A stretch of DNA of 64,000 bases from Nocardioides sp. QY071 (GCF_029961765.1 NZ_CP124681.1:4030001-4094000); one strand, 5' to 3'. Shown: positions 27,678 through 36,744, counted from the first letter of the stretch. Translations and numbers: made by a program. Notes: a model not told the origin generated them from the letters alone.

Positions 27678-29365
27678 GGTCGCCCATCCTGACCGATGGC
27701 GCCGCCGATGGGGAGCACCACGCGGAACTCGGCGCCGCTGTCGTGCTCGCCGTCCTCCTCGGGATCGGCGTCGTCGACGACGACCTCGCCGCCGCGCTGG
27801 GCACAGATCAGCCGGACCAGCGGCAGCCCGATGCCGCGCCCGCCGAGCACCTCCTCCTTGGTGGAGAAGCCGCGCACGAAGATCGCGTCGCGCAGCTCGT
27901 CGGGGATGCCGGGGCCGTTGTCGCGGACCCGCACGTGGACCGCGCCGGCCTCGGCGTGCACCCACACCTCGACCAGCGGGTCCGGCCGGCCGGCACACGC
28001 GTCGACCGCGTTGTCGACCAGGTTGCCGAGGACCGTGGTCAGGTCGGCACTCTCGTCGGGCGCCAGCGCGGGCAGCCGGGAGCCGGGGTCGAGCTCGAGG
28101 GCGACCCCGCGCTCCTCGGCGACCGCGTGCTTGGCGACCACCAGGGCCGCGACCGCGGGATCGGCGAGCCGCTTCGCGACGTGCTCGCCCACCTCGGCGC
28201 GGTGCCTGGTGAGGGTGCCGACCAGGGTCGCCACCTCGTCGTACTCCCCCAGCTGGACCAGTCCGGAGATCGTGTGCAGCCGGTTGTCGAACTCGTGGGT
28301 CTGCGCCCGCAGGGTGTCGGTGATCGACAGGTTGGAGCTGAGCTGGCTCTGCAGCGACACCAGCTCGGTGCGGTCGCGCAGCGTGGTGACGGTGCCGATG
28401 CCGCGCCCCCCGGAGGAGGCGTCGCCGCGGTTGAACACGACCACGCGGGTGCCGACGAGGGCGAGCGCGTCGCGGACCTCTGCTCCCTCGCCGGTCAGCA
28501 GGGCGACGACGTGGGGGTCGAGGCCGAGCTCGTCGACGCCGCGCCCGACCGGGTCGGGGCCGGCGTCCAGCCCGAGCGTGGCGCGGGCCGCGTCGTTCAT
28601 CGCGGTCACCCGGCCGTCGGTGCCGACGCCGACGACGCCTTCGCGGATGGCGTGCAGCAGCGCCTCGCGGTGGTCGGCGAGGTGGGCCAGCTCGGTGGTG
28701 CCGAGGCCCCGCGTCGAGCGCCGTACGACGCGCGCGACCAGCCAGGTGCCGACCAGGCCGAGCAGCGCGCCGAGCCCCAGGAACAGGCCCAGCTCGGGGA
28801 CCGCCTCAGCGAGCTGGTCACCCAGGGAGGGGTACGCCGCCTCCGCCACGATCGCGCCGACCGCGCCGTTGTCGCCGGGCAGATCCGCGATGACGGGTGC
28901 GTACGCCGCCACCCGCCGCTCTCCGCCGGCCACGACGTCGACGGTGCCCCCGCGGCCGGCCGCCACGTCGCCGCGCCCCAGGTCGGCCTGCTTCCCGACC
29001 CGGCTCGCGTCGGTGGCGGCGAGGACGGTGCCGTCGGGACCGACCACGAGCACGTCGGTCGCACCGGACAGGCGCACCCCGCGCTCGGCGTACGACGTGA
29101 GGTCGGCCGTCACCTGCCACAGCTCGGTGCCGCCGCGGACCTCCTCGAGCGCGGTGCGGACGAAGTCCTGCACGGCGACGTACTCCGCCAGCGAGCGCAT
29201 CTGCGCACCGCGCTCCTCGGCGAAGTCGGCGTTCGACTGGCGGATGCTCAGCACGCCGACGGCCGTGAGCAGCACGACGATCACGAGCAGCTGCAGGAGC
29301 AGCACCTTCGCCGCCAGGGTCAGCTCTCCGCGACGCCAGCGCAGCGGGTTCATCGGCGTGACCAC
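27674..29365 (-). CDS. Sensor histidine kinase, CitA/DcuS type
   Basis: A 563-residue kinase. GTG 29365 has a GGAGG 11 bp upstream; ATG 29353 (559 residues) is the alternative but lacks a spaced ribosome-binding site. It shows a membrane helix (about 19-42), an extracellular PAS-like sensor domain with VLVVGPDGTVLAATDASRVG, a second helix (about 190-215), a cytoplasmic PAS (GVVGVGTDGRVTAMNDAA), then the SpoOB-like phosphoacceptor segment QTHEFDNRLHTISGL (phospho-His near 357) and an HATPase domain (LVDNAVDA; RDNGPGIP; GRGIGLPLV). The class senses citrate, C4-dicarboxylates or tricarboxylates outside the cell. Confidence 0.93.
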   Translation of the reverse strand: MVTPMNPLRWRRGELTLAAKVLLLQLLVIVVLLTAVGVLSIRQSNADFAEERGAQMRSLAEYVAVQDFVRTALEEVRGGTELWQVTADLTSYAERGVRLSGATDVLVVGPDGTVLAATDASRVGKQADLGRGDVAAGRGGTVDVVAGGERRVAAYAPVIADLPGDNGAVGAIVAEAAYPSLGDQLAEAVPELGLFLGLGALLGLVGTWLVARVVRRSTRGLGTTELAHLADHREALLHAIREGVVGVGTDGRVTAMNDAARATLGLDAGPDPVGRGVDELGLDPHVVALLTGEGAEVRDALALVGTRVVVFNRGDASSGGRGIGTVTTLRDRTELVSLQSQLSSNLSITDTLRAQTHEFDNRLHTISGLVQLGEYDEVATLVGTLTRHRAEVGEHVAKRLADPAVAALVVAKHAVAEERGVALELDPGSRLPALAPDESADLTTVLGNLVDNAVDACAGRPDPLVEVWVHAEAGAVHVRVRDNGPGIPDELRDAIFVRGFSTKEEVLGGRGIGLPLVRLICAQRGGEVVVDDADPEEDGEHDSGAEFRVVLPIGGAIGQDGRP

Positions 29366-29475
29366 AACGACCACAACCTCCTTTGCGTCCGCAAGCGTGA
29401 CGGCCGCCACAGGCCACGGACATGCTGGCACGGATCGCCCGTGACGGCGGTCACCACCCAACCCGGAGGTACCCC
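29354..29475. promoter_or_regulatory. Divergent control region between the DcuSR-type system and the TTT operon
   Basis: Two tandem copies of the 9-mer GACCACAAC (29360-29368, 29369-29377) and the palindrome TTGCGTCCGCAA (29383-29394) lie between the kinase and tctC. These are candidate sites for the DcuR-type regulator. The 9-mers overlap the predicted kinase translation start, so part of the repeat may be coding. A strong ribosome-binding site GGAGGT (29465-29470) sits 5 bp before the tctC ATG. Confidence 0.45.
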
Positions 29476-30462
29476 ATGCATCGCCCAGGACGTGCGCTCG
29501 TCGCGCTCCTCGTCGCGCTGGCGCTCGCGGTCGTCGCGAGCGGGTGCGGCGTCACCCGCGGCTCGGACGACCCGAGCAACCGGCGGCTGCGGATGATGAT
29601 CCCCAACAGCGTCGGCGGCGGCTACGACCTCACCGGCCGTGCCGCGGCGCGCGCCATGGAGGACAACGATCTCACCGGCCGCTTCGAGATCACCAACGTG
29701 CAGGGCGCGAGCGGCACGGTCGCGATGCAGCGCCTGGTCAACGAGAAGGGCGCCGACGACCTCATGATGATCATGGGGCTCGGCGTGGTCGGCGCGGTCT
29801 ACACCAACAAGTCCAGCGCCACCCCGCTGAAGATGACGCCGATCGCCCGGCTCGTCGAGGAGCAGGAGGGCATCCTGGTGCCCGCCGACTCGCCGTTCAA
29901 GACGGTCGACGACCTGGTGGCGGCCTGGAAGAAGGACCCGGGCGGCCTCACCGTCGGCGGCGGCTCCAGCAACGGCGGGCCCGACCACCTGTTCCCGATG
30001 CAGCTGGCCGACACGATCGGGGTCGACCCGAAGCAGGTCAACTACATCTCCTACGACGGCGGCGGCCCCCTCACGACCGCGCTCCTGGGCGCCAAGATCG
30101 ATGTCGGCATGTCCGGCCTCGGCGAGTTCGAGGGCCAGATCAAGGACGGCAAGCTGCGTGTCCTCGCCGTCTCGGGCGCCGAGCGCCTCGACGGCGTCGA
30201 CGCGCCGACCCTCACCGAGTCGGGCGTCGACCTGGTGTTCACCAACTGGCGCGGGGTGCTCGCTCCGCCCGGGATCTCCGAGGCCCAGCGGGACTACCTC
30301 ACCGAGCTGTTGACCGAGATGCACGACACGGCCGAGTGGAAGGACGCCCTCGAGGCCAACGGCTGGACCGACAACTTCGCCACCGGCAAGGAGTTCGAGG
30401 ACTTCCTCGCCGAGCAGGACGACCGCGTCGCCGACACCCTGAAGGAGCTGGGACTCGCATGA
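29476..30462 (+). CDS. tctC: Tripartite tricarboxylate transporter substrate-binding lipoprotein (TctC)
   Basis: A 328-residue extracytoplasmic binding protein with a lipobox VASGC (Cys24), so lipid-anchored outside the membrane. Family features: [20 protein letters not shown] ligand loop, [33 protein letters not shown] and [11 protein letters not shown]. The ligand is a carboxylate in characterised homologues; the exact one cannot be told. ATG 29476 has GGAGGT 5 bp upstream. The stop overlaps the tctB start (ATGA). Confidence 0.93.
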   Translation: MHRPGRALVALLVALALAVVASGCGVTRGSDDPSNRRLRMMIPNSVGGGYDLTGRAAARAMEDNDLTGRFEITNVQGASGTVAMQRLVNEKGADDLMMIMGLGVVGAVYTNKSSATPLKMTPIARLVEEQEGILVPADSPFKTVDDLVAAWKKDPGGLTVGGGSSNGGPDHLFPMQLADTIGVDPKQVNYISYDGGGPLTTALLGAKIDVGMSGLGEFEGQIKDGKLRVLAVSGAERLDGVDAPTLTESGVDLVFTNWRGVLAPPGISEAQRDYLTELLTEMHDTAEWKDALEANGWTDNFATGKEFEDFLAEQDDRVADTLKELGLA

Positions 30463-30968
30463 GCGCGACCACCAACGAACCCACCCGCCTGGTCGACAAG
30501 GCCCAGTACGGCCTGGCCGCCTTCCTCGGCCTCGCCGGGGGCTACGTCCTCCTCGACGCCGCAGGGCTCGAGGACGGCTTCGCCGACCAGCCGGTCCAGC
30601 CCTACACGCTGCCGTACGTCGTCGGCGCCGGGCTGGTGATCCTCGGGATCCTGCTCGCCGTCGCCACCGCGCGCGGCGACCGGCCCGAGGCCGAGGAGGG
30701 CGAGGACATCGACCTCACCCAGGGCACCGACGTGCGCACGGTGGGGCTGCTGGCCCTCGTGCTCGTGGCCAACATCGCGCTGATCGACGTCCTTGGCTGG
30801 GCCATCACCGGCGCGCTGCTGTTCGCCGGCTCCGCCGTCGTCCTCGGCAGCCGCAGCTGGGTGCGCGACCTCGCCGTCGGCGTCGCCCTGTCGGTCGGCA
30901 GCTGGTACGGCTTCTACGTCGGCCTCGGGATCCCGATCCCCGCCGGCATCCTGGACGGAGTGCTCTGA
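30459..30968 (+). CDS. tctB: Tripartite tricarboxylate transporter small membrane subunit (TctB)
   Basis: A 169-residue protein with four predicted membrane helices (about 18-38, 52-68, 90-108, 115-160) and an acidic cytoplasmic loop ([12 protein letters not shown]). Sequence conservation in this family is low; the assignment rests mainly on size, topology and position between tctC and tctA. It overlaps tctC by 4 bp and tctA by 1 bp. Confidence 0.9.
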   Translation: MSATTNEPTRLVDKAQYGLAAFLGLAGGYVLLDAAGLEDGFADQPVQPYTLPYVVGAGLVILGILLAVATARGDRPEAEEGEDIDLTQGTDVRTVGLLALVLVANIALIDVLGWAITGALLFAGSAVVLGSRSWVRDLAVGVALSVGSWYGFYVGLGIPIPAGILDGVL

Positions 30969-32476
30969 TGGACCTGCTGCTCGACGGCTTCCAGACCGCC
31001 CTCACTCCGGAGAACCTGCTCTTCGCCGCCCTCGGCGTGCTGCTCGGCACCGCCGTCGGCGTGCTGCCCGGCATCGGCCCGGCGATGACCCTGGCCCTGC
31101 TGCTGCCGGTGACCTACAGCGTCGGCGCCGACAGCGCGATCATCATGTTCGCAGGCATCTACTACGGCGGCATGTACGGCGGATCGACCACCTCGATCCT
31201 GCTCAACACCCCCGGCGAGTCCTCGTCGGTCATCACGGCGATCGAGGGCAACAAGATGGCGAAGGCGGGTCGAGCGGCCCAAGCCCTCGCCACCGCCGCG
31301 ATCGGCTCGTTCGTGGCCGGCAGCATCGCGACGGTGCTGCTGTGGATCGTGACCCCGCAGGTGGCCGACATCGTCGTCACGCTCGGCTCGCCGTCGTACT
31401 TCGCCCTGATGGTGCTGGCCCTCTTCGCCGTCACCGCGGTGCTCGGATCCTCCAAGCTGCGCGGCTTCATCGCGCTCTTCCTCGGCCTGGCGATCGGCCT
31501 GGTCGGCACCAGCACCGGCCAGGCACGACTGACCTTCGGCGAGCCGCTGCTGGCCGACGGCATCGACATCGTCGTGGTCGCCGTCGCGCTGTTCGCGATC
31601 GGCGAGGCGCTGTGGGTCGCCGCCCACCTGCGCCGCAAGCCGCTGGAGATCATCCCCGTCGGCCAGCCGTGGATGAGCCGGTCCGACTGGGCACGGTCGT
31701 GGAAGCCGTGGCTGCGCGGCACCGCCTTCGGCTTCCCGTTCGGCGCGCTTCCGGCCGGTGGCGCCGAGCTGCCGACCTTCCTGTCGTACGCCACCGAGAA
31801 GAAGCTGACCAAGCACCCGGAGGAGTTCGGCAAGGGCGCGATCGAGGGCGTCGCCGGCCCGGAGGCCGCCAACAACGCCTCCGCTGCGGGCACCCTGGTC
31901 CCGCTGCTCGCGCTCGGCCTGCCGACCACGGCGACCGCCGCGATCATGCTCGTCGCCCTGCAGGGCTACGGGTTCCAGACCGGTCCGACCCTGATGGACG
32001 ACCACCCCGACCTGGTCTGGGGCCTGCTCGCCAGCCTGTTCGTCGCCAACGCGCTGCTGCTCGTCCTCAACCTGCCGATGGCCCCGCTGTGGGCGCGACT
32101 GCTGCGGATCCCCCGGCCCTACCTGTACGCCGGCATCCTCTTCTTCGCCTCGCTCGGCGCCTACAGCGTGAACTTCCAGGCGTTCGACCTGGCGCTGCTG
32201 CTGGCGATCGGCGTGCTCGGCTTCTTCATGCGCCGCTTCGGGATCCCGGTGCTGCCGCTGATCATCGGGGTCATCCTCGGCCCCAAGCTCGAGGACCAGC
32301 TGACCACCGCGCTGAAGATCTCCCAGGGCGACGTCAGCACCCTGTGGAGCGAACCGGTGGCCGTCGTCGTCTACGTGGTGATGGCCCTGCTGCTCGTCGC
32401 CATGACCGTCGCCGGTCTCCGCAAGCCCGCCGACACCACCCACCCGCAGGACGAGAAGGAGCTGGTCGAGCGATGA
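30968..32476 (+). CDS. tctA: Tripartite tricarboxylate transporter large membrane subunit (TctA)
   Basis: A 502-residue transporter with about 11-12 helices. The conserved TctA motifs [17 protein letters not shown] (about 31-47), [20 protein letters not shown], the mid-protein [21 protein letters not shown] and [15 protein letters not shown] are all present. It forms the ion-coupled permease that accepts substrate from TctC. It starts at ATG 30968, sharing one base with the tctB stop, and its own stop overlaps the universal stress protein start. Confidence 0.96.
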   Translation: MDLLLDGFQTALTPENLLFAALGVLLGTAVGVLPGIGPAMTLALLLPVTYSVGADSAIIMFAGIYYGGMYGGSTTSILLNTPGESSSVITAIEGNKMAKAGRAAQALATAAIGSFVAGSIATVLLWIVTPQVADIVVTLGSPSYFALMVLALFAVTAVLGSSKLRGFIALFLGLAIGLVGTSTGQARLTFGEPLLADGIDIVVVAVALFAIGEALWVAAHLRRKPLEIIPVGQPWMSRSDWARSWKPWLRGTAFGFPFGALPAGGAELPTFLSYATEKKLTKHPEEFGKGAIEGVAGPEAANNASAAGTLVPLLALGLPTTATAAIMLVALQGYGFQTGPTLMDDHPDLVWGLLASLFVANALLLVLNLPMAPLWARLLRIPRPYLYAGILFFASLGAYSVNFQAFDLALLLAIGVLGFFMRRFGIPVLPLIIGVILGPKLEDQLTTALKISQGDVSTLWSEPVAVVVYVVMALLLVAMTVAGLRKPADTTHPQDEKELVER

Positions 32477-32865
32477 GCATCGTGGTCGCCTACAGCGCGG
32501 ACCGGTACGGCGCAGCTGCCCTCGAGCACGCCGCCGACCTCGCCCGCAAGGACCGCACCCGCCTGGTCGTCGTCAACGCGACGCTCGGCAGCAGCCTGGT
32601 CGACAACCGCTTCGCGCACGACGCGGACATCGCCGCGCTGCGGGACCGGCTCGTCGCGGACGGTCTCGACGTCGTCGTACGCCACGACGTCGTGGACGAC
32701 GTCGCCGAGGCGGTCGTCGCCGCGGCCGACGAGGAGCAGGCCACGCTGATCGTGGTCGGCATCCGGCACCGTACGCCGGTCGGGAAGCTGCTGCTCGGCA
32801 GCGTGGCGCAGCGGATCATCCTGGAGGCGCACTGTCCGGTGCTGGCGGTGAAGCCGGCGGGCTGA
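32473..32865 (+). CDS. Universal stress protein (UspA family) co-translated with the TTT transporter
   Basis: A 130-residue cytosolic protein with the Usp fold (N-terminal [20 protein letters not shown]-terminal [11 protein letters not shown]). The ATP-binding signature G-2x-G-9x-G(S/T) appears as [15 protein letters not shown], with His in place of the second Gly, so nucleotide binding may be altered. ATG 32473 overlaps the tctA stop (ATGA), so it is made with the transporter. A parallel is TeaD, a Usp encoded with the TeaABC TRAP transporter and reported to regulate it; an equivalent role here is inference. Confidence 0.92.
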   Translation: MSIVVAYSADRYGAAALEHAADLARKDRTRLVVVNATLGSSLVDNRFAHDADIAALRDRLVADGLDVVVRHDVVDDVAEAVVAAADEEQATLIVVGIRHRTPVGKLLLGSVAQRIILEAHCPVLAVKPAG

Positions 32866-32871
32866 CGCCGG

Positions 32872-33456
32872 TCAGCGCACCGCGGCGACCAGCGTCTCCT
32901 GCAGGAAGCCCAGCCACTCGTAGATGTGGTGCGCCTGGGCGCGCGGGTCGTCGTCGGGCAGGTCGTACCAGTAGTCCTCGTCGCCCTCCTCGACCTCGAG
33001 GCGGGTGCCGAGGGCGAGGCGCAGGTCGGTGAAGGAGCGCATCCAGACCAGCGCGGTCTCGGGGTCGAGCTCGACGTCGATGGTGAGGTCCTCGCCGGTG
33101 GGCTCGGGCGGCAACCCGGCCTCCTCGAGGACGTCGATGACCGACGCCGCGGCGCGGGCCTTGCCGTCGCGCAGCGCGCCCTCGGTGTAGCGGCGGAACT
33201 CGCCGGCCGCCTCGTCGTCGCCCTGGTAGGCGTTGGGGAAGAGCCGGCGCAGCACCGGGTCCTCGGGCTCGGTGGTGGGGCCGGAGAAGTCGAGGAGCGC
33301 CTCGAGCGGGTCACGCTCGGTGGCGGCGACGGCCGACTCGTTGTGCAGCAGCTCGACCAGCTGGCCGGCCAGGGAGCGCAGCAGGTCGGCCTCGAACACC
33401 GAGAAGGTCGCGATGGCGCGCTTGCTCCGGCGGTGCCGGACGAATCCAGAGGTCAC
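32872..33456 (-). CDS. DUF2017 family protein
   Basis: A 194-residue cytosolic protein of unknown function found in actinobacteria next to clpS. Features: basic N-terminus (VRHRRSKRAIATFSVFEADLLRSLA), a helical middle (LVELLHNESA) and an acidic C-terminal half (EEGDEDYWYDLPDDDP). It starts at ATG 33456, 6 bp after clpS. A link to ClpS or N-degron proteolysis is suggested only by constant neighbourhood. Confidence 0.9.
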   Translation of the reverse strand: MTSGFVRHRRSKRAIATFSVFEADLLRSLAGQLVELLHNESAVAATERDPLEALLDFSGPTTEPEDPVLRRLFPNAYQGDDEAAGEFRRYTEGALRDGKARAAASVIDVLEEAGLPPEPTGEDLTIDVELDPETALVWMRSFTDLRLALGTRLEVEEGDEDYWYDLPDDDPRAQAHHIYEWLGFLQETLVAAVR

Positions 33457-33462
33457 GTCAGC

Positions 33463-33771
33463 TCATTCGGCTTTCGACAGGGTCGCCCACAGGCCGTACT
33501 CGTGCATGGCCTGCACGTCGCGCTCCATCTCCTCGCGGGTGCCGCTGCTGACGACGGACCTGCCGTCCTCGTGGACCTCCATCATCAGCTTCTCGGCCTT
33601 CTTCTTGCCGTAGCCGAAGTGCTTCTGGAAGACGAAGGTGACGTACGACATCAGGTTCACGGGGTCGTTCCACACCACCGTCACCCAGGGGGTGTCGGCG
33701 AGCGTGATCGATTCCGGGGTGAGGTCCTGCTGGACTCCCGGATCGACCTTCTCCGGGCTCGCGGTCGTCAC
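33463..33771 (-). CDS. clpS: ATP-dependent Clp protease adaptor ClpS
   Basis: A 102-residue adaptor that delivers N-degron substrates to ClpC/ClpA. The conserved core is visible: WVTVVWNDPVNLMSYVTFVF (substrate pocket Asn-Asp), GYGKKKAEKLMMEVHEDGRS, and a C-terminal GLWATL. The unstructured N-terminus (about 1-22) is normal. It is the first gene of a pair with the DUF2017 gene, as in mycobacteria. Confidence 0.96.
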   Translation of the reverse strand: MTTASPEKVDPGVQQDLTPESITLADTPWVTVVWNDPVNLMSYVTFVFQKHFGYGKKKAEKLMMEVHEDGRSVVSSGTREEMERDVQAMHEYGLWATLSKAE

Positions 33772-33800
33772 GGCTCCATGGTGTCACAGGGCATCGGCGC

Positions 33801-34343
33801 TCACGAGCACCACTTGTCGGCCAGAGTCGTGACGACGTTGAAGTTCCGGTTGGTGGCCACCACCTGCAGCGCCTTCTCGCACTTGAACGGGTCCACCGCG
33901 CCTGCCTGGTAGCCCGGGCCGAGCAGCAGGTGCACCGCCCGGTGTCGTACGACGGCCGCGTTGACCTCGTCGCTGCGCGCCTCCAGCTCGGCGACCCGGG
34001 CAGGGGCGGGCTCGCCCTTGAGCAGGTAGACGTAGTGCCGCTCCACGTCCGGGCGGGACGCCGTCAGCTCCCGCGCATCCGCCGCGACGGCCCTGAGCTC
34101 GGCCGGCGTGTAGACGATGGTCGGCACCTCGAACCCGGCCTGCGCCAGGTAGGCCTTCTCCAGCGCGGCCTCCACCTTGGCGCGCGAGCGCAGCGGCGTG
34201 GTCAGCCGGACGTTGCCGGTGTTGATGTGGGTCAGCACGTCGGCGCCGCCGGCGGCCTCGGTCGCGGCGACGATGTCGGCCTTGGCGAACTTGCGGTTCG
34301 GCCCGAGGTTGATGGCGCGCAGGAAGGCGACGTAGGTCGGCAT
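33801..34343 (-). CDS. DUF1697 family protein
   Basis: A 180-residue cytosolic protein. The family N-terminus PTYVAFLRAINLGPNRKFAK fixes the start at ATG 34343. HINTGNVRL and SRAKVEAALEKAYLAQAGFEVPTIV follow, as is usual. Function is unknown; some structures show an alpha/beta fold without a proven activity. It is divergent from the marR-MFS operon. Confidence 0.92.
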   Translation of the reverse strand: MPTYVAFLRAINLGPNRKFAKADIVAATEAAGGADVLTHINTGNVRLTTPLRSRAKVEAALEKAYLAQAGFEVPTIVYTPAELRAVAADARELTASRPDVERHYVYLLKGEPAPARVAELEARSDEVNAAVVRHRAVHLLLGPGYQAGAVDPFKCEKALQVVATNRNFNVVTTLADKWCS

Positions 34344-34372
34344 GCGCTCATTGTGTCGTGCACCACCCTCGC

Positions 34373-34401
34373 TCGACATGCATAGGTTTCCTATGTATAT
34401 T
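34373..34401 (+). promoter_or_regulatory. marR promoter with palindromic operator in the spacer
   Basis: A -35 box TCGACA (34373-34378) and a -10 box TATATT (34396-34401) are separated by 17 bp. The perfect inverted repeat CATAGG-TTT-CCTATG (34381-34395) lies wholly in that spacer. Repressor binding there would block RNA polymerase directly. The GTG start at 34410 is only 9 bp from the -10 box, so the mRNA is probably leaderless. Confidence 0.7.
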
Positions 34402-34409
34402 CGAACGAC

Positions 34410-34856
34410 GTGAGCACCCCCGACGTCGACGACCTCAGCAGCGACCTCACGGTGTACGCCGCCCGGCTGGTCCGGCTGGTGCGCCGCGAGCACGCTCCGT
34501 CGGCCGGCATCCGGGTGCTCTCGATCCTCGACGAGACCGGCCCCCTCGCGATCACCGCACTCGCCCAGATCGACCGCTGCTCGCAGCCGACGATGACCGG
34601 CCAGGTCAACCAGCTGGTCGAGGCCGGGTGGTCCACCAAGGAGCCCAACCCCGCCGACGCACGCAGCAGCCTGGTCTACCTCACCGACGCCGGCCGGGCC
34701 GAGCTGGCCCGGATCCGGCAGCTCAGCGCCGCGCTCGTGTCCGAGCGCCTCGCCCGTCGTACCGAGCTCTCCACGAACGACCTCGCGACCGCCGTGGCCG
34801 TGCTCCAGGCCGTCCTCGAACCCGCACCCCCGACCACTCCGGAAGGAAACTCGTGA
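34410..34856 (+). CDS. MarR-family transcriptional regulator
   Basis: A 148-residue winged-helix repressor starting at GTG 34410. The DNA-binding region reads LAITALAQIDRCSQPTMTGQ followed by VNQLVEAGW, and the wing is ADARSSLVYLTDAGRAEL. It is the first gene of an operon with the MFS exporter (GTGA overlap). MarR proteins usually repress their own operon until a small ligand, often the exporter substrate, binds. The palindrome at 34381-34395 is the predicted operator. Confidence 0.95.
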   Translation: MSTPDVDDLSSDLTVYAARLVRLVRREHAPSAGIRVLSILDETGPLAITALAQIDRCSQPTMTGQVNQLVEAGWSTKEPNPADARSSLVYLTDAGRAELARIRQLSAALVSERLARRTELSTNDLATAVAVLQAVLEPAPPTTPEGNS

Positions 34857-36109
34857 CCACCGCCCTCCACGCCGAGACCGACACCGGTTCCGGCTCGTTC
34901 CTCCACCAGCCGCGCGCAGTGTGGGCCGTCGCCTTCGCCTGCGTCATCGCCTTCATGGGCATCGGCCTGGTCGACCCGATCCTCAAGGAGATCGCGGCCA
35001 AGCTCGAGGCGACGCCGAGCCAGGTGTCGCTGCTGTTCACCAGCTACATGGCGGTGATGGGCGTCGCGATGCTGGTCACCGGCGTCGTCTCGACCCGGAT
35101 CGGCGCCAAGTTGACCCTGCTCACCGGACTGGTCCTGATCATCGTGTTCGCCGGCCTGGCCGGCATGTCCGGCTCGGTCGGCGCCGTGATCGGCTTCCGT
35201 GCCGGCTGGGGGCTGGGCAACGCGCTGTTCATCGCGACCGCGCTGTCCACCATCGTCAGTGCGTCCAAGGGCTCGCTGGCCCAGGCGATCATCCTCTTCG
35301 AGGCCGCCCTCGGCCTCGGCATCGCGTCGGGCCCGCTCGTCGGCGGACTGCTCGGCGAGCAGTCGTGGCGCGGCCCGTTCTTCGGGGTCTCGGTGCTGAT
35401 GACGATCGCGCTCGTGGCGACCGCGGTCTTCCTGCCCGCGACCCCGCCGGCCGCCCGTCGTACGACACTCGCGGACCCGTTCAAGGCCCTCGCCTACCCC
35501 GCGCTCGCCGTGATGGCCGCGGTCGCGGTCTGCTACAACCTCGGCTTCTTCTCACTGCTCGCCGCCGGCCCGTTCGCGCTGCCCGAGGCCGGGATCATGC
35601 AGATCGGCTGGATCTTCTTCGGCTGGGGCGTGCTGCTCGCCGTCGCGTCGGTCGCGCTCGCGCCGTGGGTACAGCGCAAGGTCGGCACGGTGCCCGCGCT
35701 GATCGGGGCGCTGACCCTGTTCGCGCTCGACCTGCTGCTGATGGCCGTCGGCGCCTCCACGTCGACCGTCGTGATCGTGGGCATCGTCATCGCCGGCGCC
35801 TTCCTCGGCGTCATCAACACCCTGGTCACCGAGGCCGTCATGGGCGCCGCGCCCGTCGAGCGGCCGGTCGCCTCGGCGGCGTACTCCTTCGTCCGCTTCA
35901 CCGGCGGCGCCGTCGGCCCGTACGTCGCCCTCAAGCTCGCCGAGCACCAGGGTTCGGCCGCGCCGTTCTGGTTCGGCGGGATCGCGGTCGCAGTCGGTGT
36001 CGTGGTCCTCGTGGCCGGCGCCCGCACCATCCACACCGCTCTCCACGGCGCCCCCGCCGCCCACTCCCCCGAGGAGGCGGAGGCCGAGGCACTCGGCGAC
36101 CTCAGCTGA
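34853..36109 (+). CDS. MFS transporter (probable drug/metabolite exporter)
   Basis: A 418-residue, 12-helix major facilitator starting at GTG 34853. Helix 1 carries the DHA1-like AFMGIGLVDPILKEIAAKLEAT, the loop 2-3 motif is VVSTRIGAKLTLLTG, and helix 5 has the antiporter-type GLGIASGPLVGGLLGE motif C. Cotranscription with a MarR repressor points to inducible efflux. The last codons and stop fall in the left arm of the nested palindrome at 36102-36223. Confidence 0.94.
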   Translation: MTTALHAETDTGSGSFLHQPRAVWAVAFACVIAFMGIGLVDPILKEIAAKLEATPSQVSLLFTSYMAVMGVAMLVTGVVSTRIGAKLTLLTGLVLIIVFAGLAGMSGSVGAVIGFRAGWGLGNALFIATALSTIVSASKGSLAQAIILFEAALGLGIASGPLVGGLLGEQSWRGPFFGVSVLMTIALVATAVFLPATPPAARRTTLADPFKALAYPALAVMAAVAVCYNLGFFSLLAAGPFALPEAGIMQIGWIFFGWGVLLAVASVALAPWVQRKVGTVPALIGALTLFALDLLLMAVGASTSTVVIVGIVIAGAFLGVINTLVTEAVMGAAPVERPVASAAYSFVRFTGGAVGPYVALKLAEHQGSAAPFWFGGIAVAVGVVVLVAGARTIHTALHGAPAAHSPEEAEAEALGDLS

Positions 36110-36223
36110 CCCGGCCCGAAGTGGCCCGCAGACTCAGCCGACCCGGCAGAAAGTGTCGCTCGTGACCGTCACTTTCTGCCGGGTCGGCGGAGTTTCGGAG
36201 CTACTTCGGGCCGGGTCAGCTGA
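36102..36223. repeat. 122-bp nested palindrome between convergent genes
   Basis: The outer arms (36102-36122 and 36203-36223) are a perfect 21-bp inverted repeat. A symmetric 9/9-nt internal loop follows, then inner arms (36132-36155 and 36170-36193) of 24 bp with one mismatch, closing a 14-nt loop. The inner stem contains CCGACCCGGCAGAAAGTG. Both convergent stop codons (MFS at 36107-36109, thioesterase at 36216-36218) lie inside the outer arms, so both proteins end Ser-stop from the same CAGCTGA. It would act as a strong bidirectional terminator, and may be a dispersed palindromic repeat. Confidence 0.85.
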
Positions 36224-36680
36224 AGATCATGCAGCTGGAGCTCGCGTAGGCGACCAGCTTGCCGCGGCCGTCGTACAGCTTCGCCTCGGCGAGGGCGGTA
36301 CGGCGGCCGCGCTGCAGCACCGTGCCGACGGCACGCAGCCGGCCGGAGTCGACGGTGACCGGCTTGAGGAACTTCACGGTGAGGTCGAGGGAGGTGTAGG
36401 CCTCGCCGACGGCGAGCGTGGAGTGGACCGCGCAGCCGCAGGCGGAGTCGAGCAGGGTGGCGAAGACCCCGCCGTGCACGCTGCCGATCGGGTTGTAGTG
36501 GCGCAGCTCGGGGTCGAGCTCGAAGATCGCAGTCCCCCGCTCGGGCACCTCGAAGCCCACGAACCCGAGGGTGTCGGCGATCGGCGCTGCCGGGAGGTGG
36601 CCGTCGAGGATGGCGTGCAGTTGCTCGAACCCGTCGAGCGCGCCGGGGTCGATCTGGGTCTGGATCGCGGACTCAGTCAT
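36216..36680 (-). CDS. PaaI-type acyl-CoA thioesterase (hotdog fold)
   Basis: A 154-residue hotdog-fold protein starting at ATG 36680. The family motif NPIGSVHGGVFATLLDSACG carries the catalytic-region His-Gly-Gly and Asp, followed by TSLDLTVKFLKPV. These enzymes hydrolyse CoA thioesters, often aryl-CoAs. An ATG 36 bp upstream would add a Ser/Gly-rich extension that is less typical. Convergent with the MFS gene. Confidence 0.92.
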   Translation of the reverse strand: MTESAIQTQIDPGALDGFEQLHAILDGHLPAAPIADTLGFVGFEVPERGTAIFELDPELRHYNPIGSVHGGVFATLLDSACGCAVHSTLAVGEAYTSLDLTVKFLKPVTVDSGRLRAVGTVLQRGRRTALAEAKLYDGRGKLVAYASSSCMIFS

Positions 36681-36744
36681 GGCCCCATCAGACCAACCCG
36701 AGGCTGAGTCTGTCAATGAGACCTGGGTCGCCTATGCTGGCACG

